Assembly (NCBI RefSeq): GCF_022869805.1
Contig: NZ_CP094974.1
Location: 2,852,001-2,916,000, forward strand
DNA: 64,000 nt
From: Halosolutus halophilus
GTDB lineage: Archaea; Halobacteriota; Halobacteria; Halobacteriales; Natrialbaceae
Direction of reading: 5' to 3'
Shown: positions 1 to 8,892 of the stretch, piece after piece
How positions within the stretch are numbered: position 1 is the first letter of the stretch
How the letters are laid out: each line of letters begins with the position of its first letter
The notes under the pieces: model-generated
Seen by the model: only the letters and a program-made list of their open reading frames with translations
The model's database searches: none
Told to the model about the DNA's origin: nothing
Position numbers and translations under genes: made by a program

Positions 1-96
1 GTCCCGAAACTGAGTCTCTACAGCATCCTTCGGCTGCTCGAACGGGAGAACCTGGTTCGAAAACAGGGGGAGGAATACCGAATTTCGGACGCGTGA
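1..96 (+). CDS. C-terminal end of a winged-helix DNA-binding protein (partial)
   Basis: An open frame enters from the left edge and stops at TGA 94-96. The visible 31 residues read like the end of a winged helix: a recognition-helix-like stretch (SLYSILRLLERENLV) and then a wing ending RISDA. The 5' part lies outside the window, so the regulator class cannot be named. PadR- or MarR-like regulators and haloarchaeal HTH proteins all fit. Confidence 0.6.
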   Translation, partial: VPKLSLYSILRLLERENLVRKQGEEYRISDA

Positions 97-248
97 CGGG
101 CGTCTCACGACAGTTCGTCGCTCCTTCCGAAATCGCCAGTCTGAGCTGAAGAACCAGTTTCGGGACGGAACCAGTTACGGGGCAGTCGGGCAGCCAGGAC
201 GAACCCTCGGAGATGGGCACCCGGGTCCGGACTCCGGGCCCGGAGCTC

Positions 249-521
249 TCAATCGGCTGCCGTTCCGTCGGTCCGGACGCCCTCGGAGAGCGTGTACGCT
301 CCACCGGTACACTGCCGGATCTCGCCGTCCTGCTGGAGCGTATAACAGTGGCGCTCGACCGTGACCGGGTGCTCATCGAGGGAGGCTGCAAGGTCCGGAA
401 TCGTCGCTGGTTGGGACTCGTCGAGAACGTCGAGGATCAGTTCCCGGTCGATCGTGTCGGTGTCTCCCATAGGGGTCTCGTTCGAGAGTTCTCGAACACG
501 ATCATCAACCGTTCGCCGCAT
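249..521 (-). CDS. Small HTH protein downstream of the ArsA/Get3 gene
   Basis: The frame gives 90 residues from ATG 521, or 73 from the second ATG at 470 (MGDTDTID). The core has a winged-helix pattern: IDRELILDVLDE, then a turn (ATIPDLAASLDEHPVTVERH), then a hydrophobic strand and YTLSEG. It is probably a small DNA-binding or adaptor protein. It lies 97 bases downstream of the Get3/ArsA gene on the same strand and may be co-transcribed with it. The start is undecided because neither ATG has a clear Shine-Dalgarno. The longer Arg-rich frame upstream is not credible protein. The target is unknown. Confidence 0.6.
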   Translation of the reverse strand: MRRTVDDRVRELSNETPMGDTDTIDRELILDVLDESQPATIPDLAASLDEHPVTVERHCYTLQQDGEIRQCTGGAYTLSEGVRTDGTAAD

Positions 522-618
522 TCCCAGTTGTCGAGAACGGTCCCGTAGTGAGTCGTCGAGAGCGGTTACCCCCTGTCGTCGTCGATCGACGAGGACGAGG
601 CGATCACGTCCCGGCCCG

Positions 619-1779
619 CTACCGGAGACAGGCCGCGACGACCTCGAGCATCCCCTCGCCGCGGACTTCGTCCGCGAACAGCGGGACGCGCCGAACGTCG
701 GTCCCACGGAAGAGTTCCTGCGCTTCGGCGAGTGCGGTTTGCTGGACGTCCCAGCGTCGCTGGCAAAACTCGCAGTCGTCGAGGTTCGGCTGCAGGAACT
801 CGCCCTCGACGTCGTCGGTGACGTTCGAGAGCGGTTCCATGACCCGATTGACGACGACCGTCCCGACCGGAATGTCGAACTCCCGGAGTTGCTGGCGCAG
901 GCGCTTCGACTCGACGACGCTCATCTCCTCGGGGACCATGACGATCCGGAAGTCGGTCCGGGCCGGGTCCCGTAACGCGGCCCGCAACCGTTCGATCCGC
1001 TCGCGCAACTCCTGGAGATCCTCGAGATCGGCCTCCTCCTCGGGCGGTTCCTGCCCGCCGAACATCCCCTTCATCCCCTCGATCATTCCGCCGATTCGCT
1101 GGCGAAACTGAAGGATCCGGCCCATCATCGAGTCCATCATCTCGGGAAGTCGGAGCAGGCGAAGCGTGTGACCCGTCGGCGCCGTGTCGACGATCACCCG
1201 ATCGAACCGGGGGTCGTCCATGTACTCGAGCAGTAGTTGCATCGCGGCCGCTTCGTCCGCACCGGGCATCGCGCCGCCGAAGACCGCGTCCATCGGCGAC
1301 TCCTCGCCGAGCATCTCGCCGAGTCCACCGAGGGCCTCCTCGCCCTGCGCGGCGAAGGCCGCTTTCCCTTGCTCCATCGCGTGCTCGGGATCGATCTCGG
1401 CACCGTAGAGCGGGACGTCCTCGCGAATGCGGCCCGGTTCGGCGGGGACGTCGGTCTCGAACGTATCGGACAGCGAGTGTGCTGGATCCGTCGAGACGAC
1501 GAGCGTGCGAGTGCCGCCGCGGGCGCTGTCCAGCGCCGTCGCGGCCGCCATCGTGGTCTTCCCGACGCCGCCCTTCCCGCCGTAGAGTACGTACTCGGGC
1601 CCGTCGATCGGCTCGTCCGATGGCTCGACGTCGATTCGTTCGCGGTCCTCCGTTCCCTCGACGGCGTCCGTCGGCGTCACCTCGATCGTGTGCGCACCGT
1701 CGTCCGCGTCGGTCTCGCCATCGTCTCGCGTCTCGTCCGAACCTTCCTCGTCGACCGGCTCGACGTCGATTCCACTCAT
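619..1779 (-). CDS. ArsA/Get3 family ATPase
   Basis: The 386-residue protein has an acidic N-terminal extension of about 60 residues and then a deviant Walker A, GGKGGVGKT (about 67-75), typical of the SIMIBI class. STDPAHSLSD follows (switch I region), and VDTAPTGHTLRLLRLP gives the Walker B/switch II region. Methionine-rich helices in the middle (MMDSMMGRILQF) resemble the Get3 client-binding groove. A CEFC pair near the C terminus matches the Get3 zinc-binding CxxC. In archaea this family is thought to chaperone tail-anchored membrane proteins. No arsenic genes are nearby, so a Get3-like role is more likely than arsenite efflux, but that is inference. Confidence 0.9.
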   Translation of the reverse strand: MSGIDVEPVDEEGSDETRDDGETDADDGAHTIEVTPTDAVEGTEDRERIDVEPSDEPIDGPEYVLYGGKGGVGKTTMAAATALDSARGGTRTLVVSTDPAHSLSDTFETDVPAEPGRIREDVPLYGAEIDPEHAMEQGKAAFAAQGEEALGGLGEMLGEESPMDAVFGGAMPGADEAAAMQLLLEYMDDPRFDRVIVDTAPTGHTLRLLRLPEMMDSMMGRILQFRQRIGGMIEGMKGMFGGQEPPEEEADLEDLQELRERIERLRAALRDPARTDFRIVMVPEEMSVVESKRLRQQLREFDIPVGTVVVNRVMEPLSNVTDDVEGEFLQPNLDDCEFCQRRWDVQQTALAEAQELFRGTDVRRVPLFADEVRGEGMLEVVAACLR

Positions 1780-1864
1780 ACGGGCCGATTCCCGGTCCGG
1801 ACAGGAGTATTCGTCGGTCTTTCCCCGATCGATCGGACCGTGAACCGCTGACGATCCTGACCTA

Positions 1865-1923
1865 TGATACCCTTATACACTGAGTCTAACTATTATATTG
1901 CCTTACCCATTAATGTGTTTAAG
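1865..1923 (+). promoter_or_regulatory. AT-rich promoter region before the zinc-ribbon gene
   Basis: An AT-rich island in a GC-rich background holds several TATA-like elements, including cttatacac, tattatattg and gtttaag. The last lies about 25 bases before GTG 1947, as expected for a leaderless archaeal transcript. Which element is used cannot be read from sequence alone. Confidence 0.45.
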
Positions 1924-1946
1924 AGCTAACCTTATTCGCGTGGAGC

Positions 1947-2261
1947 GTGTCGATCGACGTGAAGACCGCCGACCACGATTTCGTCGATATCCCCCTTACA
2001 GAACCCATGACACCCCGACTCACACAGCGACCCGCGGACGAACTGGCGGACCGGAGAGCCATCGAACCGTTCCCCTACGGATCCGATCGAACCGGGTTCC
2101 TCCCGACCGCGTCAGCCCGCGGCGTGCTCCGGTCGCGGGATCCAGCCGGCCCGATCGGCACTGCCGGCTCGACCGACTGTCCGAACTGTGGATGCGAGAC
2201 GATCGACGGCGCAGGGCTGTTCGCCTGCACGGACTGCGAGTGGACCGGGACGCTCCGCTAA
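1947..2261 (+). CDS. Small zinc-ribbon protein
   Basis: This 104-residue protein (GTG start) or 84-residue protein (ATG 2007, MTPRLTQRP) ends in a single zinc ribbon, CPNCGCE-x8-CTDCEW. The GTG is preceded by TGGAG and sits about 25 bases after a TATA-like element, but the residues it adds are not distinctive, so the start is open. Small C-terminal zinc ribbons of this kind are common in haloarchaea and mostly uncharacterised. Its function is unknown. Confidence 0.65.
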   Translation: MSIDVKTADHDFVDIPLTEPMTPRLTQRPADELADRRAIEPFPYGSDRTGFLPTASARGVLRSRDPAGPIGTAGSTDCPNCGCETIDGAGLFACTDCEWTGTLR

Positions 2262-2381
2262 CGCGCGAACAGCAGGCCTGCATCGACGCCGGGCCGAGAG
2301 TCGTGGGTCCCGACGGCGGTTCCAGCGGGCCTGCGGAGAACGACCACAGCGTTATCCCGCTTATTCCCGTGTACACACGGT

Positions 2382-2780
2382 ATGGGAGATACGAAAAAGG
2401 GTCGAGACAAACAAGCCCGCGACGCGGAGAACCGCCAGCGAGAGCGGGAACTCGAAGAGGCCCGTGACCGCGGTGACGAAGCCGAACCCCGTGACGAACG
2501 GGACGAGACCCAGCGCGGGGACGACGAGATCCAGCACGAGGCGGGCGACGATCCGGACCCACGTCGCGAGTGTCACCGTCGCGGCTGCACCGAACCGGCG
2601 ACGTTCCGCGTCCTCGAACGATACCAGGAAGAGACCGGTCACGGTGCCGTCGAGGCGGAGGCAGTCCTGTGTCGAGACCACACCGCCGAAGAGAACCCCA
2701 CGAACCTCGATGGCGTCTACGCGGACTACGTGTTCCTGGTCGAGCCCATTCCGGAGACGGGGAACGCGGACGCAGCCTGA
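2382..2780 (+). CDS. Conserved haloarchaeal protein with Cys/His motif
   Basis: I do not recognise a named family for this 132-residue protein. The first 60 residues are highly charged and probably helical or disordered (Lys/Arg/Glu-rich, repeated R-E-R-E). The C-terminal half is folded and carries C-x4-C (CHRRGC) and C-x2-H (CRDH), a possible four-ligand zinc site, ending in a VYADYVFLVEP strand. The acidic, high-GC coding pattern supports a real gene. It lies 60 bases before a UspA gene on the same strand. Confidence 0.7.
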   Translation: MGDTKKGRDKQARDAENRQRERELEEARDRGDEAEPRDERDETQRGDDEIQHEAGDDPDPRRECHRRGCTEPATFRVLERYQEETGHGAVEAEAVLCRDHTAEENPTNLDGVYADYVFLVEPIPETGNADAA

Positions 2781-2840
2781 CCCCTCCGTGGTCCAGAATC
2801 CAGAAGCGGGGTTCATATGCTAGCTGGGTGTACGAGTACC

Positions 2841-3248
2841 GTGACTCGGACCGCGTTGCTGGTGCCGATCCGCTATCCACCGAACACGGCCAGCGTGCAG
2901 ACAGTAACCCACGCGATCGACCTCGCCGAGGGATTCGACGATGCCCATCTGTTCATCCTGCACGTGAACGCCCTCCACAAGGGCGGAGACATCGATCGAA
3001 CGGAACTCCGTCGAGCCGTCGAGGACGAGATCGATCCACCCGAAAACGCGACCTGTCACGTCCGGGATGCGTTCTTGATCGAAAAAGCGATTCTCGACGA
3101 GGCCGCCCAGCAGGACGTCGACTACGTCGTCATCGGGGAATCGATGCGGTCGCGATGGCGCCGACTGCTGGCCGACCGCCTCGGCGTCGGCATCGATCTC
3201 GAAACGGTCCTCCACAGCCAGCTAAACGCCGAACTCGTCGTCAGTTAG
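2841..3248 (+). CDS. UspA-family universal stress protein
   Basis: From GTG 2841 the protein is 135 residues and opens with the UspA first strand, TRTALLVPIRYP. It continues through FILHVNALH and VDYVVIGES and ends with ELVVS. The usual nucleotide-binding G-x2-G-x9-GS motif is degenerate (GESMRSRWRRLLADRLG), so ATP binding is doubtful. An upstream in-frame ATG at 2817 would add an atypical LAGCTST extension, so the GTG is preferred. The role in stress response is inferred from the family. Confidence 0.75.
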   Translation: MTRTALLVPIRYPPNTASVQTVTHAIDLAEGFDDAHLFILHVNALHKGGDIDRTELRRAVEDEIDPPENATCHVRDAFLIEKAILDEAAQQDVDYVVIGESMRSRWRRLLADRLGVGIDLETVLHSQLNAELVVS

Positions 3249-3319
3249 CGTCCGGGTGGGTCGCCACTGTAACGACGACTCGTGAAGTGAGCCGACTCGA
3301 TCCCCGGCGATCGACTCCG

Positions 3320-4420
3320 CTAGTCGAAATACGACGCCAGCCGATCGGCCGCCTCCTCGACGCGCGGCGTGACGAGCGCGAACCGGAGCCAGTCGGCCCG
3401 CGAATCGCCGAAGGCCTCGCCGGGCATGCCGGCCACGCCCGCCTCGTCGATCAGTTGCTCGACGTTCGCGAGCGTCCCCGGGTAGCCGTCGAAGCGAGCC
3501 ATCACGTAGAATCCGCCCTGTGGCGTGGTGTACTCCGCACCCGCCGCGTCGAGGGCGTCGGTGAACGTGGCGACCCGATCGGCGAGCAGGTCCCGATTGC
3601 GCTCGTAGTAGTCGGGGCCGGTCTCGCGGAGGGCCCGCAGGACGGCGTACTGCGCGGGCCGGCTTCCGGCGACGTTGACCAGCATGTGGCGGCTCCTGGC
3701 GTTCTCGACGAGACGTGGCGGGAAGACGGCGTAGCCGACCCGGAAGCCGGTGATCGCCAACGACTTCGAGAACGCGTTGGTGACGATGCGGTGGTCCGAG
3801 TCGAACTGGAGCGCGCTCGTGAATCGGCCCGAAAGGTCGTAGTGGTCGTACACCTCGTCGCTGATCAGGATCGCGTCGTACTCCTCGGCGATCGCGACGA
3901 GTTCCCGGACCGTCTCCTCGGGGTAGACCGCACCTGTCGGGTTGTTCGGCGAGTTGACGACGATCGCGGCCGTCTCCTCGCTCGCGGCCGCCCGGACCTC
4001 GGCCGGATCGAGTTGCCCCGTCTCGTCGGCAGTCACGTAGGACTGGGTCCCGCCGAGTAGCGTCGTCTTGCCGGGATAGTAGGGGTAGACGGGGTCGGGA
4101 AGCAGGATCTCCCGGCCCCGATCGCGCTCGAGTGCGCGCGCCATCGCGAGGTAGTTCGCCTCGCCGGCCCCGTTCGTGATCACGACCTGTTCGACGGCGA
4201 CCCCGCGCCGAGCGGCGATCTCCTCGCGCAGTTCGCGAAGCCCCTCGCTGGGCGGATACTGGAACCGATCGGAGTCGAAGTCGGCGTAGTCGTGAAGCCC
4301 CGCCCGGAGCGCTTCCGGGGGGTCCCAGTCGGGGTTGCCACTCACCATGTCGACGACGTCGCGATCCGCCTGTGCCGCGTACTCCATCACGTGAAAGAAC
4401 AGCGGCGTCTCGTACTCCAT
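3320..4420 (-). CDS. Class I/II PLP-dependent aminotransferase
   Basis: The 366-residue protein is a complete fold-type I aminotransferase. NSPNNPTG (about 156-163) is the fold-I substrate/cofactor loop, SDEVYDHY (about 187) holds the PLP-pyridine Asp, and AFSKSLAITGFRVGY places the Schiff-base lysine at about 219. The C-terminal domain has the Arg that normally grips the substrate carboxylate (DWLRFAL). Start ATG 4420 gives the usual family N terminus; upstream frame is Arg-rich antisense of the next gene. The substrate could be aspartate, an aromatic amino acid or another; sequence reading alone does not decide. It is divergent from the CinA gene. Confidence 0.88.
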   Translation of the reverse strand: MEYETPLFFHVMEYAAQADRDVVDMVSGNPDWDPPEALRAGLHDYADFDSDRFQYPPSEGLRELREEIAARRGVAVEQVVITNGAGEANYLAMARALERDRGREILLPDPVYPYYPGKTTLLGGTQSYVTADETGQLDPAEVRAAASEETAAIVVNSPNNPTGAVYPEETVRELVAIAEEYDAILISDEVYDHYDLSGRFTSALQFDSDHRIVTNAFSKSLAITGFRVGYAVFPPRLVENARSRHMLVNVAGSRPAQYAVLRALRETGPDYYERNRDLLADRVATFTDALDAAGAEYTTPQGGFYVMARFDGYPGTLANVEQLIDEAGVAGMPGEAFGDSRADWLRFALVTPRVEEAADRLASYFD

Positions 4421-4522
4421 GTCCGGTACTGGGCGGGCCGGTACCGTCGTTCTTTCGTCACGGAGCGACTCGTCGTCACTATCCACGTCGCTTACAACCC
4501 GACAGCGCGTCCGGTAGCACGT

Positions 4523-5044
4523 ATGAACGACGACATCGATCGCGATCAGCCGATGGACGTCGCCGACGCGCTCAGGGACCGCGACGAAACCCTGGCCGTC
4601 GCGGAGTCCTGTACCGGCGGGTTGATCGGCGCGGCGATCACCGCCGTGCCGGGCGCGAGCGACTACTTCGATTCGGGGCTGACGACCTACGCGTACGACG
4701 CCAAGCGCCGCCACCTCGGCGTCAGCCGCGAGGCGCTGGACGAACACGGGGCCGTCTCCGAACCCGTCGCGCGCGAGATGGCCCGCGGCGTCAGGGACGT
4801 CACGGACGTCACGTGGGGGGTCGCGACCACCGGCATCGCGGGGCCGACCGGCGGCACCGACCAGAACCCCGTCGGTACCGTCTACATCGGCGTCGCCTAC
4901 GCCGGGCCGTGGGGCTCGGAGACCTCCGCCTGCACCGTCTCCCGCTACGAGTTCGACGGCGATCGGGCCGCCGTCCGGGCGAAAACCGTCGACCAGGCGC
5001 TCGCGGATCTACTCTCGGCCATCGACGACCGAGACCGCGCGTAA
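4523..5044 (+). CDS. pncC: CinA C-terminal domain protein (NMN amidase, PncC type)
   Basis: The 173-residue protein is a stand-alone CinA C-terminal domain. It has the signature AVAESCTGGLIGAAIT, then SGLTTYAYDAKRRHLGV and the conserved GVATTGIAGPTGGT. In bacteria this domain deamidates nicotinamide mononucleotide to nicotinate mononucleotide for NAD salvage. The N-terminal MoaB-like domain of full CinA is absent, as in many archaea. ATG 4523 was chosen because family similarity starts soon after; the longer frame is antisense to the aminotransferase. Confidence 0.87.
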   Translation: MNDDIDRDQPMDVADALRDRDETLAVAESCTGGLIGAAITAVPGASDYFDSGLTTYAYDAKRRHLGVSREALDEHGAVSEPVAREMARGVRDVTDVTWGVATTGIAGPTGGTDQNPVGTVYIGVAYAGPWGSETSACTVSRYEFDGDRAAVRAKTVDQALADLLSAIDDRDRA

Positions 5045-5327
5045 GCGCACCCGGTTCCGTCCTGCAGACCCGCAACCAGGCGATTTACCGCCGCGGCGTG
5101 GGTTTCGATTGACGATCGGGGCGGTGCGGATCGGCGTTCGAACCGGTGACGATGGGCGTTCGAATCGATGGGAGCATAGTCTCGGCGCGCCCGCGGGAGG
5201 TCCCCTCGGTCCCGATACGATATCGAAACCCGCTCCGATCGCTACCCTGCCAGCGATCCAAACTGGTTCGACGGGCCGACACTCCAGAGAGAAAACTATT
5301 CGAAAGTCGACTGTCCAGTACCAGTGG

Positions 5328-5813
5328 ATGAACAAGAAAGGTCACGTTCTCAATGCCATCCTGCTGAGTATCGGGCTGGGGTATCTGCTCGAACCGGCGG
5401 GCGATCTGAAAACGTTCGAGACGATGATCGCGATCGGGATCCCGGTCACGCTCGGTGCGCTCTTTCCCGACGTCGACACGGCGTTCGGAAAACATCGAAA
5501 GACGCTGCACAATCTCCCGATGCTCGTCGGCTTCTACGTCTTCCCGTCACTCTTCGGCAACCTCGAGTACGTCTGGATCGGCGTGTTGACACACTACGTG
5601 CTCGACGTGGCGGGCAGCAAACGCGGCATCGCACTGTTCTATCCGGTCTGGAAGAAGGAGTTCGGGCTTCCGATCGGCGTCACCGTCAGCAGTTCGCGCG
5701 CGACGCTCGCGACCGTCCTCGTCACCGCCGGCGAACTCGCTCTCGTCGCGCTGATCGTCTTCGAGGTTCCACAGCGGGGCTTCGACGTGGGGCGGGCGGC
5801 GCTCGGAATCTAG
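5328..5813 (+). CDS. Membrane-bound metal-dependent hydrolase, YdjM/DUF457 type
   Basis: The 161-residue integral membrane protein opens with KKGHVLNAILLSIGLGYLL and continues TLGALFPDVDTAFGKHRKTLHNLP. These match the YdjM/DUF457 pattern of a His near the N terminus plus a PDxD...H..RxxxHN site after the first helix. About four hydrophobic segments are visible. A later LTHYVLDV motif supplies further ligand candidates. The family is annotated as inner-membrane hydrolases, but substrates are poorly defined. A GTG overlaps one codon before the chosen ATG. Confidence 0.75.
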   Translation: MNKKGHVLNAILLSIGLGYLLEPAGDLKTFETMIAIGIPVTLGALFPDVDTAFGKHRKTLHNLPMLVGFYVFPSLFGNLEYVWIGVLTHYVLDVAGSKRGIALFYPVWKKEFGLPIGVTVSSSRATLATVLVTAGELALVALIVFEVPQRGFDVGRAALGI

Positions 5814-5858
5814 CCGCCCGACGGCCTGAGGTGGGAACTGGATCGGGGCCACTCCCGA

Positions 5859-6590
5859 TCACAGCTCGTAGGCCATCATCACCTCGTCGACGTGCTCGCC
5901 GTCGATCGTGTAGTGGTTCCGGCGGATCGCCTCCGTGTCCCAGCCGTGCATCGTCAGGAACTCGAGCGCGTCGTCGTTGACGACCGGAATACTGTTGTAG
6001 ACTTTCCGGTAGCCGTTCGCCTCGGCCCACTCGATACCGCGGTGGAGAAGTTTGCTTCCGATTCCGTGGCCGCGATAGGCCTCCTTCACTCCGACGGTTT
6101 GCTGTGCGGTTCCCTGTACCTGCTCGACCTGTGGCAGGTCGAGGTGAGTCCAGCCGACGACGTTGCCGTCGACGGTCGCGACGAAGAACATCCTGGATTT
6201 CACGGTGTTGTGCCTGTTCACCGCGTTCTCGTAGAGGAGTTCCGCGGCGATCGTCTCGGCGACGACGTACGTCTCCTCGGACGTCACGTCACGGATGGTC
6301 TCGACGAGCCCCTCGAAATCCCGCTGGCGCGCCGGCCGGACAGTGAACTCGAAGCCGTTCTGTTCGTACGTCTCGATGGCCCCGAACTCGAGTGCGAGCT
6401 GTAACGTCCCGTCGTCTTCCGTGAGGTAGCCGTCAGCCGTTAGCGCCTCGAGGTGCGTTTCGAACTCCGACGCCGGGAGTTCGACGACCTGCCGTAGTTT
6501 GTGGCGTTTCACGGTTCCGTGGCGTTCCACGTACTCGTAGATCCGTTTGCGGTCTTCCGACGAAAACGCCGGTCGCTCAATCGCGCCCAT
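5859..6590 (-). CDS. GNAT acetyltransferase with N-terminal winged helix
   Basis: The 243-residue protein has two parts. Residues about 10-65 form a winged-helix-like domain (DRKRIYEYVERHGTVKRHKLRQ). Residues about 80-243 form a GNAT fold with FTVRPARQRDFEGL, VVGWTHLDLP and the acetyl-CoA loop AYRGHGIGSKLL (the Q/R-x-x-G-x-G/A element). The HTH-GNAT fusion suggests either a regulator with enzymatic activity or an acetyltransferase acting on a nucleic-acid-associated target. The acceptor is unknown. Confidence 0.82.
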   Translation of the reverse strand: MGAIERPAFSSEDRKRIYEYVERHGTVKRHKLRQVVELPASEFETHLEALTADGYLTEDDGTLQLALEFGAIETYEQNGFEFTVRPARQRDFEGLVETIRDVTSEETYVVAETIAAELLYENAVNRHNTVKSRMFFVATVDGNVVGWTHLDLPQVEQVQGTAQQTVGVKEAYRGHGIGSKLLHRGIEWAEANGYRKVYNSIPVVNDDALEFLTMHGWDTEAIRRNHYTIDGEHVDEVMMAYEL

Positions 6591-6754
6591 AAACTCCGTA
6601 CGACAACGAGTCGCTTAGTGTTTGTCTATCGGTACCAATTACCATAGTCTATCGACGCCGATCGCACCGGCCGGCGACGTCGAGAGCGGGTAGACAGGAA
6701 CGGTCGATCGTTCGACGCGAGAATTCGCGGGCACAACGGCTGACGGACGCCGAA

Positions 6755-7699
6755 TCAGCGGCGATTCGGCGTCCACTCCTCGCACGCGTCCATGTCGTCC
6801 ATCGCCGAGTCGTGTCGGGCGCAGTAGGGGACCATTCCCGAGGACGAGCGGACGTACTCGAAGTGACTGCAGTTGCCACAGTATCGATCGGTGAGTTCGT
6901 CCGCCGTCTCCGGCGTATCGACGGCTTTCGCGCCGCGGCTGTCGCCGCCGATCGGGGACGAGACGTCCGTCGTCGTCGATCCGCCGTCGCTGGTCGCCGC
7001 GCCGTTGGGACCGGCGAGTCTCGATCGGCGACCGGAGGCTGCGCCTCCGCCCGTCCCTGTTCGCGACTGCCCGCCACTCCCGATGGAAGGTGCGGCCGCG
7101 TCGGACTCGTTCGTCTGCGTCTCCACGTCACCGTCGGGCGTTCCGCCGAGGAACCCCACGCCGCCGAGTCCCCCCGTGTCGCCGCTCTCGTCGACCTCGA
7201 CGATCGTCTGGTTGTGGCGGGTGACGTTCATCTCGAGCATGCCGCCGGGGTCGTTCCGGGTCTTGAAGTTGACGATCGCGGCGAACAGACACCAGATCGC
7301 GATAACGAGCCCGAGCAGGTAGATCGCGGACACTTCCAGCGTAAGGTCCTGCCCGTATCCCCGCCAGTGGTCGGGGTAGGCGTGCCAGAAGAGGGCGACG
7401 CCGAGCAGGCAGAGGCTCGAACTGATCGCGGCGGCCGCTCGGACGCGACGACCCGCCGGCAACACGACGAAGACTCCGACGAGTGTAGCCGGGACGCCGA
7501 CCCCGGCCAGCACCCCCGCGGCACGCACGGCGGCGTAGTGATCGCCGACGTACGCCACGAACAGATCGGTTGTCGCCACGAGCACGGCCACGACCGCGAG
7601 TATCGCGCCGAGACAGACGAGGGCCGTCCCCGCGTACAGCCGCCGGAGGCTCGCTCCCTCCCGTGCGGCCCCGTCGTAAACCTCCGTCAGGCTAGTCAT
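6755..7699 (-). CDS. Haloarchaeal membrane protein with C-terminal zinc ribbon
   Basis: The 314-residue protein has four hydrophobic helices in its first about 150 residues. A Gly/Ser/Thr-rich linker follows (about 185-265), then a C-terminal module CGNCSHFEY-x10-CARH...CEEW that looks like a zinc-binding knuckle. I recognise the type as a conserved haloarchaeal protein of unknown function. ATG 7699 is preferred over 7726 because MTSLTEVYDGAAREG looks like a native N terminus. The linker's composition suggests a cytoplasmic tether. Confidence 0.7.
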   Translation of the reverse strand: MTSLTEVYDGAAREGASLRRLYAGTALVCLGAILAVVAVLVATTDLFVAYVGDHYAAVRAAGVLAGVGVPATLVGVFVVLPAGRRVRAAAAISSSLCLLGVALFWHAYPDHWRGYGQDLTLEVSAIYLLGLVIAIWCLFAAIVNFKTRNDPGGMLEMNVTRHNQTIVEVDESGDTGGLGGVGFLGGTPDGDVETQTNESDAAAPSIGSGGQSRTGTGGGAASGRRSRLAGPNGAATSDGGSTTTDVSSPIGGDSRGAKAVDTPETADELTDRYCGNCSHFEYVRSSSGMVPYCARHDSAMDDMDACEEWTPNRR

Positions 7700-7825
7700 G
7701 CGAGCGTATTCACGCTCGGACCACAAAACGGTATGTCAGACACGTTTCGTCAAAGAGAGAGGATCGGCTCGTGGCCGACCCCGGGAAACGAAAGCTTGAA
7801 TCGCCACGCTCGAGAACCACCGCCT

Positions 7826-8113
7826 ATGAGCGACGAGGACGACGAGGCGGAGCCGGCCGTATCACTCGGAGAGCAGACCCCCGTCGAGGGGGCACCCCTC
7901 GCCCGCGTGACGTCACGACTGACCTGGCCGAAAGAGAAGAGCGAAGTCGATCGGCTCGAGGGCGACAGCGTGATCCGGACCCCCGACGGCCCCCGAGAGC
8001 TGTCGGCCGTGCTCGAGGAGATCGACGAGACGTACTTCCAGCGTCACCAGGAGTTCGAGCGACACGTCCGCCAGGTCGTCGGCACCGGGCCAATCCCGAC
8101 CGCAGACGAGTGA
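7826..8113 (+). CDS. Small acidic haloarchaeal protein, unknown function
   Basis: The 95-residue protein has an acidic head (MSDEDDEAEP) and a folded core with TWPKEKSEVDRL, VIRTPDGPRELSAVLEEI and YFQRHQEFERHVRQVVG. It has no Cys or membrane segment. It ends 6 bases before the GTG of the CPBP gene, so the two are probably co-transcribed. I do not recognise a family. Confidence 0.7.
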   Translation: MSDEDDEAEPAVSLGEQTPVEGAPLARVTSRLTWPKEKSEVDRLEGDSVIRTPDGPRELSAVLEEIDETYFQRHQEFERHVRQVVGTGPIPTADE

Positions 8114-8119
8114 CGAACC

Positions 8120-8818
8120 GTGGCCACTGAAGAGGACCGGACGCTGAGTGGCTGGGCGCGCGCCCAGTTCGACCGGCTCTCCTGGTTCCAGAAGTCGTTG
8201 CTGACCGGGGCCGTCCTGACGGCTGTGTGGATGCAGGTCGTCCCCGGCGAACTCGGCCGCCGGGCGATCGTCGACAGCGTCCTGCTCATCGGCGGCCCGC
8301 TTGCGCTCGGGTTCTCGCAGGGCAGACACATCGGCTGGACCGTCGACCGCGTCGCGGTCCGGAACGCGGTCCTGCTCGCGATGTTCGTGCTCCCCTTCTA
8401 TCTCGTCGGATCGACGCTGCCGACCATCCGGACGTTCTACCCGATGTGGGAGACCTCGGCCGCGCCGGCCGAGTTTCTCCCCCACGCAGTGAAGCTCTTC
8501 GCGCTCGCACTGGCCGCCGAGACCTACTACCGGGGACTGCTCTGCGTCGGGGTCAGGGAGATCGGGTTCAAGGCGGTGTTCATCAGCCCCGTCGTCTACA
8601 TGATCCACCACTCCTCGAAACCCCCGATCGAGTTCCTGCTGTCGGGGCCGACCGACGTCCTCTTCGGAGCGGTCGACTACGAGTCGAACTCCATCCTCCC
8701 GTCGGTGATCGCCCACGGCGCCGGCCTCGTCCTGCTGGACTGGCTCGTGTTGCACGACCCGCTGTTCGATCCGCTCCCGTACCTGCAGTATCTCGAGTGG
8801 CTGCCGCTCCCGCTGTGA
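8120..8818 (+). CDS. CPBP/Rce1-type intramembrane protease homologue with altered motif 1
   Basis: The 232-residue polytopic membrane protein shows the CPBP (Abi/Rce1) layout: AAETYYRGLL in a mid-protein helix, VVYMIHHSSKP, and VIAHGAGLVLLDW near the end. In canonical members motif 1 is EExxxR. Here the first Glu is Ala (AETYYR), although the second Glu, the Arg and both His motifs remain. Activity may therefore be lost or altered. The start is GTG 8120, directly after the preceding small gene. Confidence 0.75.
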   Translation: MATEEDRTLSGWARAQFDRLSWFQKSLLTGAVLTAVWMQVVPGELGRRAIVDSVLLIGGPLALGFSQGRHIGWTVDRVAVRNAVLLAMFVLPFYLVGSTLPTIRTFYPMWETSAAPAEFLPHAVKLFALALAAETYYRGLLCVGVREIGFKAVFISPVVYMIHHSSKPPIEFLLSGPTDVLFGAVDYESNSILPSVIAHGAGLVLLDWLVLHDPLFDPLPYLQYLEWLPLPL

Positions 8819-8892
8819 GTTCGGGGACGGCGACCGGTCTCCGATCGGCGATCGAGGGCCAGTTCGGATTCTGGCCGATAACGTACGGAATC

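Noticed and set aside
619-1779. An arsenic-resistance operon
   Set aside because: The ATPase has the Get3 CxxC motif, and no ArsB, ArsR, ArsC or ArsD gene is adjacent.
5130-5170. Two GTTCGAA-like stretches suggesting a tRNA T-loop
   Set aside because: No acceptor, D or anticodon stems pair around them, and no CCA-proximal stem is found. They are only a short local repeat.
5109-5327. A 73-residue extension of the YdjM-type protein
   Set aside because: The extension is basic and repetitive in composition, whereas the family motif GHVLNA follows directly after ATG 5328.
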